The notes below the pieces were generated by a model. It searched no databases. It was not told where the DNA came from and worked only from the letters and a program-made list of their open reading frames with translations. This document shows positions 40,333 to 51,169 of a DNA stretch of 64,000 bases, in pieces. The position numbers and the translations under genes are program-made. Source of the stretch: Mesobacillus boroniphilus JCM 21738. GTDB lineage: Bacteria; Bacillota; Bacilli; Bacillales; Cytobacillaceae. The stretch spans positions 37,920-101,919 of the forward strand of contig NZ_BAUW01000004.1 in the NCBI RefSeq assembly GCF_000517385.1, in the 5' to 3' direction. Each line of letters begins with the position of its first letter. Positions within the stretch are counted from its first letter, which is position 1.

Positions 40333-40818
40333 ATGAAAAATCAGAGAATTATACCAGGAATGATATTAATCGGATTTGGAATCTATTTTTATCTACAGCA
40401 GGAAAATGTTTCGTTGTTCAATGAATTTTATACGTGGCCGACACTCTTGATCATTATCGGAGCTGCCTTTTTAGTTCAAGGGTACTGGGGCAGAGATTAT
40501 GAAGCCCTCTTCCCAGGCGTGATCCTCGTCGGCTTCGGAATCCACTTTCATGTGGTCAATAAATTCGACCTCTGGCCAGATCACCTTGGCGCTTTTATTC
40601 TAATCATTGCCCTCGGTTTTTTGCTCCGCTATCAGAAAACAGGAAATGGCTTGTTTCATGGAGTCCTCTTTCTCATTTTAGCAGGACTGTTGCTTTTTTA
40701 TGACAGAATCACCGGATGGCTTGGTTTATTGGAAAATGGAGTTTCGACAGCATGGAGATTTTGGCCGGCAGCATTGATACTAATTGGTGTTTACCTGTTG
40801 TTTATTAAAAAGAAATAA
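40333..40818 (+). CDS. LiaF/LiaI-like membrane protein of unknown function
   Basis: The 161-residue product starts MKNQRIIPGMILIGFGIYFY and has about six membrane segments in pairs (LLIIIGAAFLVQGYWG, LFPGVILVGFGIHFHVV, AFILIIALGFLLRYQ, GVLFLILAGLLLFY, FWPAALILIGVYLLF). The repeated G-x-I/L-L-I-G-F-G-I pattern is that of the short membrane repeat (DUF5668 type) in LiaF-like proteins. ATG 40333 has GTGGTGAAG upstream. It is divergent from hemA and convergent with ysxC. Confidence 0.7.
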   Translation: MKNQRIIPGMILIGFGIYFYLQQENVSLFNEFYTWPTLLIIIGAAFLVQGYWGRDYEALFPGVILVGFGIHFHVVNKFDLWPDHLGAFILIIALGFLLRYQKTGNGLFHGVLFLILAGLLLFYDRITGWLGLLENGVSTAWRFWPAALILIGVYLLFIKKK

Positions 40819-40833
40819 GAAAACTGACCAGGT

Positions 40834-40875
40834 TTAGAAGCTAGACACTAATCTTAGTATAATAAGTAAATACTT
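40834..40875. repeat. Tail fragment of the structured repeat family
   Basis: GAAGCTAGACACTAATCTTAG matches the 3' end of copies 1 and 2; the rest of the element is absent. It lies just before the ysxC terminator. Confidence 0.6.
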
Positions 40876-40877
40876 TA

Positions 40878-40920
40878 TAAAAGGAAACCCGCACCGTATT
40901 CATCTACGGTGCGGGTTTCT
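40878..40920. terminator. Bidirectional terminator between ysxC and the LiaF-like gene
   Basis: A 15-bp stem (GAAACCCGCACCGTA with its complement, six-base loop). CTTTTAT follows on the minus strand and TTCTAATT on the plus strand. Confidence 0.82.
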
Positions 40921-40932
40921 AATTCCAAACGA

Positions 40933-41518
40933 TTATTTCATGAAACTTCCTAAAACTGACCAGGCTTTGTCTTTTCCTTCTCCTGTTTCTGATGAGAAAA
41001 GAATGATCGTGTCGTCCGGATCTAAATCAAGGGTTTCTTTTGTAATCTTCAAATGCTTTTGCCACTTTTGACTTTGGAATTTTATCCGCTTTAGTCGCGA
41101 TAATGATAACCGGAATTCCGTAATGCTTGAGGAAATCATACATCATTACGTCATCCTTTGATGGCGGATGCCTAAGGTCAACAATCAACAGCATCGCTTT
41201 TAATTGTTCGCGTGAGGTAATATAGGTTTCAATCATCTTGCCCCAGGCTTCACGCTCGGATTTTGATACTTTAGCGTAACCATAACCCGGAACATCTACA
41301 AAATGTAGCATTTCATTGATTAAGTAAAAATTCAGTGTTTGTGTCTTGCCAGGCTTGGAAGACGTTCTGGCAAGGCTTTTCCGGTTCAGCATTTTATTGA
41401 TAAACGAAGATTTACCAACATTTGAACGGCCTGCAAGGGCGAATTCCGGAAGATTACTTTCCGGATATTGATTCGGCCTTACGGCACTGATCACGATTTC
41501 AGCACTATTTACTTTCAT
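40933..41518 (-). CDS. ysxC: Ribosome-assembly GTPase YsxC/EngB, one apparent frameshift
   Basis: YsxC is an essential GTPase for 50S assembly. The motifs are G1 [19 protein letters not shown]3 DVPGYG and G4 [11 protein letters not shown]. The frame breaks near 41062; taking one A out of AAAA gives [20 protein letters not shown] and the G5-like [13 protein letters not shown], about 194 residues. It overlaps lonA by 4 bp. Confidence 0.94.
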
Positions 41519-43842
41519 TGAGAATCACCGCTGGCGAGAGCGTGCTTCAATACTTCATCTAAATGAGAAACTAACACAAATTCAAGCTCCTTACGTACAC
41601 TTTCTGGAATATCATCAATATCTTTTTCATTATCTTTTGGACAAATAACCTTTGTTAGGCCTGCTCTGTGGGCACTCAAAGATTTTTCCTTGAGACCGCC
41701 AATTGGCAATACGCGTCCTCTAAGCGTTATTTCCCCGGTCATTCCTACTTCCCTTCGGATCGGCTTTCCTGACAAAGCAGATACAAGCGCAGTAGCAATC
41801 GTAATACCCGCTGAAGGACCATCTTTCGGAACAGCACCCTCAGGAACATGGATATGAATATCGTTCTTTTCATGGAAGTCCGGATCAATGTCCAGATCCT
41901 TCGCCTTTGAACGCACATAACTGAAAGCAGCCTGGGCAGATTCCTTCATGACATCCCCAAGCTTGCCAGTAAGGACTAACTTGCCTTTTCCTGGCGACAG
42001 GGAAACTTCAATCTGGAGGGTATCACCGCCGACTGTTGTATAGGCGAGACCAGTGGCAACGCCTATCTGGTCGTCCAACTCAGCCTGCCCATACCTGAAC
42101 TTAGTCTTTCCGAGGAAGTCCTCGACGTTCTTCTCGCTAACGATCACACGTTTTTTCTCTCCAGAAACAACGATTTTCGCTGTTTTCCTGCAGATGGATG
42201 CGAGCTGCCTTTCAAGGGAGCGCACCCCAGATTCCCGTGTATAATAACGAATTACCTTCGTAATCGCTTCATCCTTCATCTGAAGCTGTGACTTCGATAG
42301 ACCATGATCCTTGATTTGTCTAGGAAGGAGATGGTCCTTGGCAATGTGCAGTTTTTCCTGCTCTGTATAGCCTGCAATATTGATGATCTCCATTCTGTCG
42401 AGCAACGGGCCAGGTACAGTTGAAAGATTATTGGCTGTTGCGATGAACATTACTTTTGAAAGGTCATATGGCTCTTCAATGTAATGATCGCTGAAATTAT
42501 GGTTCTGTTCGGGATCGAGCACCTCCAGCATCGCAGAAGAAGGATCGCCGCGGAAATCATTGGACATTTTATCGATTTCATCAAGAAGAAAAACAGGATT
42601 AATCGTTCCTGCCTTTTTCATCCCCTGGATGACCCTGCCCGGCATAGCGCCGACATAAGTCCTTCTGTGGCCGCGAATTTCTGACTCATCACGAACACCG
42701 CCTAAAGATACTCTGACAAAATTGCGGTTCAAAGATTTAGCGATCGACCTGGCCAAGCTCGTTTTACCGACTCCCGGAGGTCCAGCCAGACACAGAATTG
42801 GTCCTTTTAATGAGTTTGTCAGCTTCTGGACAGCAAGATACTCAAGAACCCTCTCCTTTACTTTTTCCAGTCCGTAATGGTCTTTATCAAGGATCTTTTC
42901 AGCTTTGCTGATATCAAGGTCATCCTCTGTCGACTTTGACCATGGCAACGCTACAAGCCATTCGATATAATTTCGGATCACGGCGCTTTCTGCAGAAGTA
43001 GCGGGAACCTTCTCGTAACGGTCAAGTTCCTTCGAAGCAGTTTCCTTCACACTTTCAGGCATTCCGGCAAGCTCAACTTTTTCGGTAAGCTCAGCAATTT
43101 CTCCTGTCTTTCCTTCTTTTTCACCAAGCTCCTTCTGGATGGCCTTCATCTGTTCACGCAGATAATATTCCTTTTGCGTACGTTCCATTGAACGTTTTAC
43201 ACGCTGTCCGATCTTCTTCTCGAGACCCAGCACTTCTTTTTCATTATGGATGATTTCGATGACACGATTCATCCGGTCCTTGATGTCAATCGTCTCGAGA
43301 ATTTCCTGCTTCTCTTTAAGCTTTAGCGGAAGATGGGAAGCGATGATATCAGCCATCCTGCCAGGCTCTTCAATATCAGAAACAGATGCATACATTTCCG
43401 CAGAGATTTTCTTGGACATTTTTATGTATTGTTCGAAATACTCAAGCATTGTCCTCATTAATGCTTCATCTTCGACATCCTTTGATTCATCATCCTCAAA
43501 GGTTCTCACTTTACAGGAATAATGGTCATTCTCATCAAAAATTTCAATGATTTCAGCTCTGGACAATCCTTCAACCAACACGCGGATCGTTCCGTTCGGG
43601 AGCTTCAGCATTTGTTTGACGCGAGTCAATGTACCCATCTGGTACAAATCCTCCTCGCCTGGTTCATCTATGGATATATCTTTTTGGGTTGTAAGATAGA
43701 TTAAATGGTCATCCACCATTGCCTTCTCCAATGCTTGTACCGATTTTTCCCGTCCTACATCCAAATGCAGAACCATCGTCGGGTACACAAGCAAACCGCG
43801 CAGCGGCAGAAGTGGGACAGTGTGCTCATTCTTATTCGCCAT
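41515..43842 (-). CDS. lonA: ATP-dependent protease LonA
   Basis: LonA degrades damaged and regulatory proteins. The 775-residue product has the LAN domain ([20 protein letters not shown]), a coiled coil, Walker [15 protein letters not shown], Walker [10 protein letters not shown] and the Ser-Lys protease dyad ([14 protein letters not shown] with [15 protein letters not shown]). GGAGGTG precedes the ATG. It is followed by ysxC, overlapping by 4 bp. Confidence 0.97.
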   Translation of the reverse strand: MANKNEHTVPLLPLRGLLVYPTMVLHLDVGREKSVQALEKAMVDDHLIYLTTQKDISIDEPGEEDLYQMGTLTRVKQMLKLPNGTIRVLVEGLSRAEIIEIFDENDHYSCKVRTFEDDESKDVEDEALMRTMLEYFEQYIKMSKKISAEMYASVSDIEEPGRMADIIASHLPLKLKEKQEILETIDIKDRMNRVIEIIHNEKEVLGLEKKIGQRVKRSMERTQKEYYLREQMKAIQKELGEKEGKTGEIAELTEKVELAGMPESVKETASKELDRYEKVPATSAESAVIRNYIEWLVALPWSKSTEDDLDISKAEKILDKDHYGLEKVKERVLEYLAVQKLTNSLKGPILCLAGPPGVGKTSLARSIAKSLNRNFVRVSLGGVRDESEIRGHRRTYVGAMPGRVIQGMKKAGTINPVFLLDEIDKMSNDFRGDPSSAMLEVLDPEQNHNFSDHYIEEPYDLSKVMFIATANNLSTVPGPLLDRMEIINIAGYTEQEKLHIAKDHLLPRQIKDHGLSKSQLQMKDEAITKVIRYYTRESGVRSLERQLASICRKTAKIVVSGEKKRVIVSEKNVEDFLGKTKFRYGQAELDDQIGVATGLAYTTVGGDTLQIEVSLSPGKGKLVLTGKLGDVMKESAQAAFSYVRSKAKDLDIDPDFHEKNDIHIHVPEGAVPKDGPSAGITIATALVSALSGKPIRREVGMTGEITLRGRVLPIGGLKEKSLSAHRAGLTKVICPKDNEKDIDDIPESVRKELEFVLVSHLDEVLKHALASGDSQ

Positions 43843-44160
43843 GACATTGCACCTCCAACATGCATTGTATCAAACCATAAGTATAATATACTTTGTTGTT
43901 CAATTCTATCGTATTTATTTTCAAGTGTCTAATAACAAGAGCAGTTAGCACCGATTTGCCTCATTGATTAGTATCATGATATTCAGGTGAAAATATGTCC
44001 ACATCTGAAGTTACTTTTAAGAGCGGGTTTATCCTTTTTTTTAAAAAATAGCAATTCCAGCCATTGGAACTCCCACTACACCCTCTTTCCTTTTTCAGGG
44101 AAAAATAAACCCGTATTTTCTTCTTGGTTAACTTTAGGTGAATATTCAATAAAATAGCGT
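43843..44160. other. lonA upstream region
   Basis: The gap between lonA and the lonB terminator is AT-rich. TTGAAC lies near 43897 with TATTATACT further on, but the spacing is poor and I cannot fix a promoter. A 77-codon open frame from 44194 runs through the lonB terminator and is not credible. No repeat seen. Confidence 0.4.
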
Positions 44161-44191
44161 AAAAAAGAACGCCGGCAAGCGTTCTTTTTTT
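44161..44191 (-). terminator. Rho-independent terminator after lonB
   Basis: Stem AAAAAGAACGC/GCGTTCTTTTTT with a small loop and T run on the minus strand, just past the lonB stop. Confidence 0.83.
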
Positions 44192-44195
44192 CATT

Positions 44196-45863
44196 CTAGC
44201 TCGTCTCTTTTGCCGTTAAGTCACTGGCAGCCTTGATGATTTGCTCCCTCGGAAGGTCTTTTTCAAGAGCAATTTCAAACACTTCATTCAAGTGGGTGAC
44301 TGGAATGATTTCTATATCTTTGATTTCATTAAGGATGGTCTGCACATTTTGCTGCGGAATGATTACCTTCTTGGCACCTGCTTTTTTCGCTGCCTTCACT
44401 TTTGGATAGACACCGCCAATCGGCTTGACATTCCCATGGATGCTGATTTCTCCGGTCATGGCAACTGTATGGTCCATCGGGATTTTATAGATTGCTGAAT
44501 AAATCCCCGTCGCCATGGCGATCCCGGCAGATGGGCCATCTATTGGTGTGCCGCCTGGGAAATTGACATGGATGTCGAATTCATCAGCTGGAACACCCAT
44601 TGATCGCAGAACAGTGATGACATTTTCTATCGAACCTCGTGCCATGCTCTTTCTTCGTATAGATTTTCCCTGTCCGCCGATGCTCTCTTCATCAACTATA
44701 CCAGTGATATTGATTGAGCCCTTATCTTTCGCTTTAATTACAGTTACTTCAATTTCAAGAAGCGCACCAGTATTTGGTCCATACACAGCCAACCCATTGA
44801 CAAGGCCGACCGCTGACTTTTCATTGATTTTTCTTTCCATCCTTGGTGTCAGCTGGCTCGAATGTACGACCCATTCAATTTCCTCTTCTTTAATGTAGGT
44901 TCGTTCGTCGGTAATGGCCAGTCCAGCGGCAATCTGGACCATATTAACGGCTTCGCGGCCATTTCGTGCATAATTTGAAAGGATCTCAATCGCTTTTTCA
45001 CTCATAGTCAGTTCTACTTTTTCAGCAGCATTCCTTGCTACTTCTGAAATTTCCTCCTGGGATAACTCGCGGAAAAATACTTCCATGCATCTTGACCTGA
45101 TTGCCGGAGGGATTTCGCTTGGAGTTCTCGTCGTCGCGCCTACAAGGCGGAAGTCTGCCGGGAGCCCATTTTTGAAGATGTCGTGGATATGGCTTGGTAT
45201 TTGCGTGTTTTCCTCATTATAATACGCACTCTCTAAAAATACTTTCCTGTCTTCCAGTACTTTTAAAAGCTTGTTCATCTGGATTGGATGCAGCTCACCA
45301 ATTTCATCGATGAATAAAACTCCTCCGTGGGCATTGGTCACAGCACCCTGTTTCGGCTGAGGAATGCCAGCCTGGCCCATCGCACCAGCCCCTTGATAAA
45401 TCGGGTCATGAACAGAACCAATCAATGGGTCAGCGATTCCTCTCTCATCAAACCTGGCTGTTGTAGCATCCAGCTCAACAAATACTGAAGATTTTTTGAA
45501 GGGGGATTTTTGGTTTTGCTTTGCTTCTTCTAATACAAGCCTTGCCGCAGCCGTTTTTCCTACTCCCGGCGGCCCATAAATGATGACATGCTGCGGATTG
45601 GGCCCACACAACGCTGCTTTAAGTGCCTTGATTCCATCTTCCTGTCCGACAATATCCTTGAAGCTGGATGGCCTGACTTTTTCGGCAAGCGGTTCACTCA
45701 GGGAGACCGATCTCATCTTCCTTAACTGTTCCATTTCTTTTCGGGATTCCCGATCAATTGATACTTTTTGCGTCCGCTGATTCCTGAGTAAATTCCAGAA
45801 ATACAGCCCGATGATGATTCCGAAAAACAGCTGTATAAACAAGGCGATTCCGGTCCAACTCAA
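44196..45863 (-). CDS. lonB: Forespore Lon-like protease LonB
   Basis: LonB is the membrane-anchored, sporulation-specific Lon of Bacilli. The 555-residue product has an N-terminal membrane helix (GIALFIQLFFGIIIGLYFWN), Walker [16 protein letters not shown], Walker B LFIDEIGELH and the Ser-Lys dyad (IDGPSAGIAMATGI, GGVYPKVKAAKKAGA). It starts at TTG with GGGAGGG upstream. A sigma-F/sigma-G type promoter lies at 45905-45934, which fits forespore expression. Confidence 0.95.
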   Translation of the reverse strand: MSWTGIALFIQLFFGIIIGLYFWNLLRNQRTQKVSIDRESRKEMEQLRKMRSVSLSEPLAEKVRPSSFKDIVGQEDGIKALKAALCGPNPQHVIIYGPPGVGKTAAARLVLEEAKQNQKSPFKKSSVFVELDATTARFDERGIADPLIGSVHDPIYQGAGAMGQAGIPQPKQGAVTNAHGGVLFIDEIGELHPIQMNKLLKVLEDRKVFLESAYYNEENTQIPSHIHDIFKNGLPADFRLVGATTRTPSEIPPAIRSRCMEVFFRELSQEEISEVARNAAEKVELTMSEKAIEILSNYARNGREAVNMVQIAAGLAITDERTYIKEEEIEWVVHSSQLTPRMERKINEKSAVGLVNGLAVYGPNTGALLEIEVTVIKAKDKGSINITGIVDEESIGGQGKSIRRKSMARGSIENVITVLRSMGVPADEFDIHVNFPGGTPIDGPSAGIAMATGIYSAIYKIPMDHTVAMTGEISIHGNVKPIGGVYPKVKAAKKAGAKKVIIPQQNVQTILNEIKDIEIIPVTHLNEVFEIALEKDLPREQIIKAASDLTAKETS

Positions 45864-45904
45864 TTTACATTCCCTCCCGTAGGTTGATACTATTGGCTTT
45901 AACC

Positions 45905-45934
45905 TAGTATCCCCCTGAGAGTGTTGGAATAAAC
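45905..45934 (-). promoter_or_regulatory. Candidate sigma-F promoter for lonB
   Basis: On the minus strand GTTTA (45930-45934), 15 bases, GGGGATACTA (45905-45914). The -10 matches all specified positions of the sigma-F consensus GGNNANAHTR; the -35 matches 4 of 5 of GYATA. lonB is sigma-F dependent in B. subtilis. Confidence 0.65.
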
Positions 45935-46113
45935 AATATTTTCAAGTGAATTTTCCCATCATTAGTGACCATAGTCTGATGCTGAATTACCGGTTTTCTT
46001 CCAATATTACCATAGGATTACAGGTTCTGACACGACCTTGTTTTGACAGCTTTTCGTTTTTTCACGTTAATCAGTCCGAGAATTCTGTATTTCAGAGAGA
46101 GGTCTTATAAACG

Positions 46114-46143
46114 AAAAAATCCCGGTGATGTTCACCGGGATTC
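46114..46143 (-). terminator. Rho-independent terminator after clpX
   Basis: Stem AATCCCGGTGA/TCACCGGGATT with a three-base loop, then TTTTTTCG on the minus strand. Confidence 0.87.
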
Positions 46144-46149
46144 AGTGTA

Positions 46150-47412
46150 TTATGCTGAATTTCTTTCGTCTTTAATGACTGTTCCGTCCTCTAGCACTAA
46201 CTTTGGAGGCATGTTGTTTTCGACTGTATCCTTAGTGATGATACATTTCACGATATCTTCACGGGATGGAAGGTCGAACATGACGTCCAGCATGATGCCT
46301 TCGATGATTGAACGAAGTCCGCGGGCACCTGTCTTGCGTTCAATTGCCTTTTTGGCAATTTCAATGAGTGCATCGTCTTCAAATTCAAGCTCGACATCAT
46401 CTAGGTTTAGCATTTTTTGATACTGTTTTACAAGAGCGTTCCTCGGTTTTGTCAGGATTTCGACTAGCGCTTCTTCATCAAGCGGAGTCAGGCTGGCAAT
46501 TACCGGTAGACGGCCGATGAATTCCGGGATTAACCCGAATTTAAGTAAATCTTCAGGAAGGACTTTTGACAACAATTCCTTCTTGTCCAAGTCTTCCTCT
46601 TTCTTATCAGAGCCAAAGCCGATTACTTTCTGGCCGAGGCGACGCTTAATGATTTGCTCGATACCGTCGAATGCTCCGCCGCAAATGAACAGGATATTCG
46701 TCGTATCGATCTGGATGAATTCTTGGTGTGGATGCTTTCGTCCACCTTGTGGCGGTACACTTGCAACTGTTCCTTCAAGAATTTTCAGGAGCGCCTGCTG
46801 CACACCTTCCCCGGAAACATCTCTAGTTATAGAAGGGTTTTCGGATTTTCTAGCGATTTTATCGATTTCATCGATATAAATGATTCCTTTTTCAGCCTTT
46901 TCTACATCGTAGTCAGCTGATTGGATCAATTTCAAAAGGATGTTTTCAACATCTTCACCAACATAACCTGCTTCTGTCAGTGATGTTGCATCCGCGATTG
47001 CGAATGGAACATTGAGAATACGGGCTAATGTTTGAGCAAGCAAAGTTTTACCGCTTCCTGTTGGCCCGATCATCGCAATATTACTTTTTGATAGTTCAAC
47101 ATCGTCAATCTTGCTGTTTGAGTTGATACGCTTATAGTGATTGTAAACGGCTACAGATAAGTTCTTCTTAGCCTGGTCCTGACCAATTACATACTCATTA
47201 AGAATATCGCGGATTTCCAGTGGTTTTGGAACATCCTTAAACTCAACTTCTTCTTCAGTGCCAAGTTCTTCTTCAACGATTTCTGTGCATAATTCAATAC
47301 ACTCGTCACAGATATAGACGCCTGGCCCTGCTACCAATTTGCGGACTTGATCCTGCGTCTTGCCGCAGAAGGAACATTTAAGTTGCCCTTTTTCATCATT
47401 AAATTTGAACAA
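46150..47412 (-). CDS. clpX: ClpXP ATPase subunit ClpX
   Basis: ClpX unfolds substrates for ClpP. The product has about 420 residues: the zinc-binding domain ([30 protein letters not shown]), Walker [17 protein letters not shown], Walker [14 protein letters not shown] and the sensor-2 region [13 protein letters not shown]. The start is TTG 47410-47412, giving [13 protein letters not shown] like the family; GGGGTG lies eight bases before. An upstream extended -10 (TGATACAAT, 47521-47529) is a possible promoter. Confidence 0.96.
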   Translation of the reverse strand: MFKFNDEKGQLKCSFCGKTQDQVRKLVAGPGVYICDECIELCTEIVEEELGTEEEVEFKDVPKPLEIRDILNEYVIGQDQAKKNLSVAVYNHYKRINSNSKIDDVELSKSNIAMIGPTGSGKTLLAQTLARILNVPFAIADATSLTEAGYVGEDVENILLKLIQSADYDVEKAEKGIIYIDEIDKIARKSENPSITRDVSGEGVQQALLKILEGTVASVPPQGGRKHPHQEFIQIDTTNILFICGGAFDGIEQIIKRRLGQKVIGFGSDKKEEDLDKKELLSKVLPEDLLKFGLIPEFIGRLPVIASLTPLDEEALVEILTKPRNALVKQYQKMLNLDDVELEFEDDALIEIAKKAIERKTGARGLRSIIEGIMLDVMFDLPSREDIVKCIITKDTVENNMPPKLVLEDGTVIKDERNSA

Positions 47413-47690
47413 TGCCTTCACCCCTTGAGAACTTCTAAACATATATAAAGCTGCGATTCATAAGCAAACGATAAGTTAAGTAACAGTTTTTTCTGCTGCT
47501 TTCGAGCAGGTATGTATTGCATTGTATCACATTTTGCCAGGGGACAGGAAATAATAACCCTTAGCCAATTCAGTTCGAGCTTATGAATCGAAAAAAATAT
47601 GTACTAATTCATCTTTTCCATAAATCAAGCCGTTAAATCGACTTATATGAAATTGCTAAAAAATTATGTATGTATATTGGTGTTAATTGT
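47413..47690. other. clpX upstream region
   Basis: A roughly 280-bp gap between clpX and the tig terminator. Besides the extended -10 element TGATACAAT (minus strand, 47521-47529) there is a short inverted repeat CTGCTTTCGAGCAG (47496-47509). Nothing else is assignable. Confidence 0.4.
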
Positions 47691-47725
47691 AGAAAACAAG
47701 GCACGATTTACTCGCGCCTTGTTTC
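47691..47725 (-). terminator. Rho-independent terminator downstream of tig
   Basis: Stem AAACAAGGC/GCCTTGTTT with inner CG pairs and a T run on the minus strand. It lies about 100 bp past the corrected tig stop, beyond a repeat fragment. Confidence 0.75.
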
Positions 47726-47730
47726 TATAT

Positions 47731-47822
47731 TATAAATCTAAGTATAAAATTCACTTCGAGAAATGTCTAGCTGCGGCTCCTAACTCCTCGAGACGCTTGT
47801 CTAGTTTTGCCTCCGCTTTTCT
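47731..47822. repeat. Repeat-family fragment, opposite orientation
   Basis: The reverse complement contains AACTAGACAAGCGTCTCGAG, GGAGTTAGGAGCCGCAGCTA and AGACATTTCTCGAAGTGAA, matching parts of copies 3 and 6. It lies between tig and its terminator. Confidence 0.65.
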
Positions 47823-47826
47823 CTTA

Positions 47827-49115
47827 TTAGGCAACAGTCTTGCTGTTTTCTACAAGGAAATCTACTGCTTTTTTAAGTTGAAGATCGCCTTTGATTCCGT
47901 CAAGCTTCCGCCTAGTACTGCCCGGATTTGGTCAGCAGACATATTGTACATTTCAGACATCTTTTGAAGCTCTGCATTTACTTCTTCATCAGTTACTTCG
48001 ATGTTTTCAGCTTTTGCGATTGCTTCAAGAGTCAGGTTCACACGTACGCGTGTAGCAGCTTCTTCTTTCATTTGTTCGCGAAGGGCAGCTTCATCCTGAC
48101 CTGAAAACTGGTAGTACAGGTCAAGGTTCATGCCTTGCATTTGCAAGCGTTGTTCAAACTCACTTACCATGCGGTCGATTTCAGTGTTGATCATCGATTC
48201 AGGAACTTCGATTTCAGCGTTAGCTGCTGCTTTTTCTACAACAGTGTCACGTTCGAAGTGTTCTTTTTGATGTGCTTTGTCATGTGCAAGACGATCTGTG
48301 ATCTTTGTCTTAAGCTCTTCTAAAGTTTCAACTTCTTCATCAGCATCTTTAGCGAATTCATCATCTAAAGCCGGAAGTTCTTTTCCTTTGATTTCGTGAA
48401 CTTTCACTTTGAAAGTTGCAGGCTTACCAGCAAGTTCAGCTGCATGGTACTCTTCAGGGAAAGTAACCTCTACATCTTTTTCTTCGCCAGTAGCTGTTCC
48501 AACTAGCTGTTCTTCGAATCCAGGAATGAATGAACCTGAACCAAGTTCAAGTGCATAGTTTTCAGCTTTGCCGCCTTCGAAAGCCTCGCCATCAACGAAT
48601 CCTTCGAAATCAATGACAACACTGTCGCCATTTTCAGCAGTGCCTTCTTCTTTAACAACAAGCTCAGCCTGCTTTTCCTGCATTGCTTTCAATTCGTTTT
48701 CTACTTCTTCATCTGTTACGTTTGTGTCGAATGCTTCTACTTCAAGTCCTTTATACTCGCCAAGTTTCACTTCAGGCTTAACTGTTACGGTTGCCTTGAT
48801 GATTAAGCTCTTGCCCTTTTCGATTTGTTCTATATCGATTTCCGGGCGGTCAACTGGCTCGATTCCAGTTTCATCGATTGCATTTGCATATGCTTCTGGA
48901 AGAAGAATATCAATTGCATCCTGGTATAAAGACTCTACGCCGAAACGCTTTTCGAACATTTGGCGAGGCATTTTCCCTTTACGGAATCCTGGTACGTTAA
49001 TTTGCTTAACAACTTTCTTGAATGCAGCGTCAAGACCTTGGTTGACCTTTTCTGCCTCTACTTCAATTGTTAGAACCGTTTGGTTCCCTTCTCTTTTTTC
49101 TACCTTTGCAGACAT
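47827..49115 (-). CDS. tig: Trigger factor, one apparent frameshift
   Basis: Trigger factor is the ribosome-bound chaperone and prolyl isomerase. The product has the ribosome-binding signature [17 protein letters not shown], the FKBP-like domain ([20 protein letters not shown]) and a helical C-terminal domain. Near 47907 one G is lost (TTGAC for TTGGAC); correction gives [20 protein letters not shown] and a normal end at 47827, about 429 residues. The promoter is TTGAAA, 16 bases, TATAAT at 49236-49263. Confidence 0.95.
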
Positions 49116-49235
49116 ACAGTTCCCTCCAACAATAATCTATTGTCATTTTCATTCGACGATGAATACCCTTGTTTACCAAGCAATATTCCAGATTAAATGT
49201 AAAATAGAATGATTTTTACATAATACAACCACTAC

Positions 49236-49263
49236 ATTATAACACAGGTTTATTTCGTTTCAA
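49236..49263 (-). promoter_or_regulatory. Promoter of tig
   Basis: TTGAAA (49258-49263), 16-base spacer, TATAAT (49236-49241) on the minus strand, about 120 bp upstream of the tig ATG. Confidence 0.7.
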
Positions 49264-49272
49264 CAGCTTGGA

Positions 49273-50294
49273 CTATATTATCGGGTAAGAAATTTCTTCT
49301 AGCCTCCGGATAAAATCCAGAACCTGTTGTGTCTCCTCAATCTGGCTGTTGTATATTTCAGCAAATGACTCTAGTGGATCTTCAAATCCATAATACTCAT
49401 TTGCAACGAAATGGCAGGCAGCAGCCCATGCCTCAGCTTGCCCGACTGACAGTTTGAATGGATAAACCAAAAAGTAATACCGCTCGACCAATCTTTGGAC
49501 ATTTTCAAATAAAACAGGATCATCATTTTCAATTTCATGGCTTAATAGCTGGATCACACCACTGTTCTCAACATAATCCTTCAGTTCCGGTAAATTTACT
49601 GGATTGAAGTCTTCTGTCCAGCCGAATTTGTATACATGTAATTCTTCATCATACTCTTGTTCTTTTAAAATATTAAGCAGCATTGTTTTTAAGAAAGGGT
49701 GGCCATCTTCTGATGCGACATACTCCCTTATTTTTATTAAATAGGGTCTTATGTTTACCTTAGCGAGGCCTGCAGCAATCATTACCTGGTCATTGGAGCT
49801 CTTATAGTCAAAAAGATTAAGCTCATCCTCTTCAGGTTCCTCTTCAAAACTCTCCGTGGCTCCATTTCTGTTTCGCCATTAAGCATCCGCCTGCCGAATT
49901 CGAGCATGGTGATGAAATGCTCATGCTTGTCTGCCGGAATTTCCCGCTCTTCCAATAGAGCTTCGATAGTCGTGACGACTTCACTGTATTCATTCAACTG
50001 GACAAGGATCATTAAATACATGTCAATTGCTTGGATGTAATCACCCAGCCCGCTCCGCAGCATCTCTGCCACGAGTTCCTTCGCCTGATGGGTATTGCCT
50101 GCTTCATAATTAGCAAGAACAAGGCCAACGAATACATCACCATTCTCAGGGTCATGCTCCAATGCCTGCTCGAGAAATTGAATCGCATCCCTGTACTTTT
50201 TCTGTTTCAAATAATCCAGGCCCTTTTCCAACAGACGCTTTTCTAGACCGGGAAACAGGATCACTTTGTCCTTTTTTGATTCCCGCTTATTCAT
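49273..50294 (-). CDS. ysoA: YsoA-like TPR-repeat protein, one apparent frameshift
   Basis: The N-terminal half has TPR repeats (LEKGLDYLKQKKYRDAIQFL, ALEHDPENGDVFVGLVLANY). The C-terminal half is alpha-helical and specific to the YsoA family. The frame breaks near 49860; one added G gives EMEATESFEEEPEEDELNLF and about 340 residues, close to the length recalled for B. subtilis YsoA. ATG 50292-50294 suits the AAGGCGGT upstream better than the ATG two codons earlier. Function unknown. Confidence 0.82.
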
Positions 50295-50393
50295 AAACAT
50301 ACCGCCTTACTATTAATAGTTGCACTCTATTGATTTCCGTGATTTACACTTCATGAGTTCAGCTTTTTTAGAAAGTTTAGCACGAATCCTTGA

Positions 50394-50432
50394 AAAATCA
50401 AAAAGATTCACAAGCAGGGCCTGTGAATCTTC
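50394..50432 (-). terminator. Rho-independent terminator after leuD
   Basis: Stem AAGATTCACA/TGTGAATCTT with an eight-base loop, then TTTGATTTTTC on the minus strand. It ends the ilv-leu block. Confidence 0.85.
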
Positions 50433-50446
50433 GTAATTTTTTCATA

Positions 50447-51043
50447 TCAGATTACTTTTTCGATAAGCTTTTCTTCATATACTTTGATACTTCCTTCGAG
50501 CTGTAGCGTTAGTTCGATCTCATCCCAGCCATTAAGGAGCATATTATACCAATATGGAGTGATATCAAATTCGGCTTCGAATCCCTGGTTATCATAAACT
50601 CTCTTCTGTTCTAGTGAAACGGTCAGTTCATACGCCTGCCCGCTCGCCTTCTTAAGTAAATAGAAAACGTCTTTTTCTGGCAGTACAACCGGAAGGATTC
50701 CGTTCTTCAGGCAATTCTGTTTAAAAATATCAGCAAAAGAAGGGGCGATTATAACCTTGAATCCGTAATCAAGCAAGGCCCATGGTGCGTGCTCCCTGGA
50801 TGAACCGCAGCCGAAATTTTCATTCGCTATTAAAATACTTGCCCCCTCGTTATCCGGGTGGTTGAGCTCAAAGTCGCCATTCAGCTCTCCGTTTGGTTTA
50901 TAGCGCCAGTCGTAAAACAAGTACTGCCCAAAACCTGTTTTTTCGATTCTTTTCAGAAATTGCTTTGGAATGATCTGATCTGTGTCAACATTTGTCCGGT
51001 CCATCGCAGCGACTTTTCCCTTCATTTCTGTAAAACTGGACAT
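50447..51043 (-). CDS. leuD: 3-isopropylmalate dehydratase small subunit LeuD
   Basis: LeuD, with LeuC, isomerises 2- to 3-isopropylmalate. The 198-residue product has DRTNVDTDQIIPKQFL, the swivelling-domain motif NFGCGSSREHAPWAL and IIAPSFADIFKQNCLKNG. It is the last gene of the operon, unusually 252 bp away from leuC; that gap holds a 21-bp-period repeat array. Confidence 0.97.
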   Translation of the reverse strand: MSSFTEMKGKVAAMDRTNVDTDQIIPKQFLKRIEKTGFGQYLFYDWRYKPNGELNGDFELNHPDNEGASILIANENFGCGSSREHAPWALLDYGFKVIIAPSFADIFKQNCLKNGILPVVLPEKDVFYLLKKASGQAYELTVSLEQKRVYDNQGFEAEFDITPYWYNMLLNGWDEIELTLQLEGSIKVYEEKLIEKVI

Positions 51044-51169
51044 TGCAGGCTCCTTTCATAGAAAAGTATTGTATTGTAAATACCATATTGATAGTGAACT
51101 AAGATGAAATTTACTGGTTTCGGGTTTTTGGCTCAATTCTTGCTAGAAAAAATTATTCTCTTACTAAGC

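Noticed and set aside
43961..44194. 77-codon minus-strand open frame upstream of lonA
   Set aside because: It reads through the lonB terminator, has a low-quality composition and no ribosome site.
47647..47967. Plus-strand open frame over the end of tig
   Set aside because: It covers the tig terminator, a repeat fragment and corrected tig coding sequence on the other strand.
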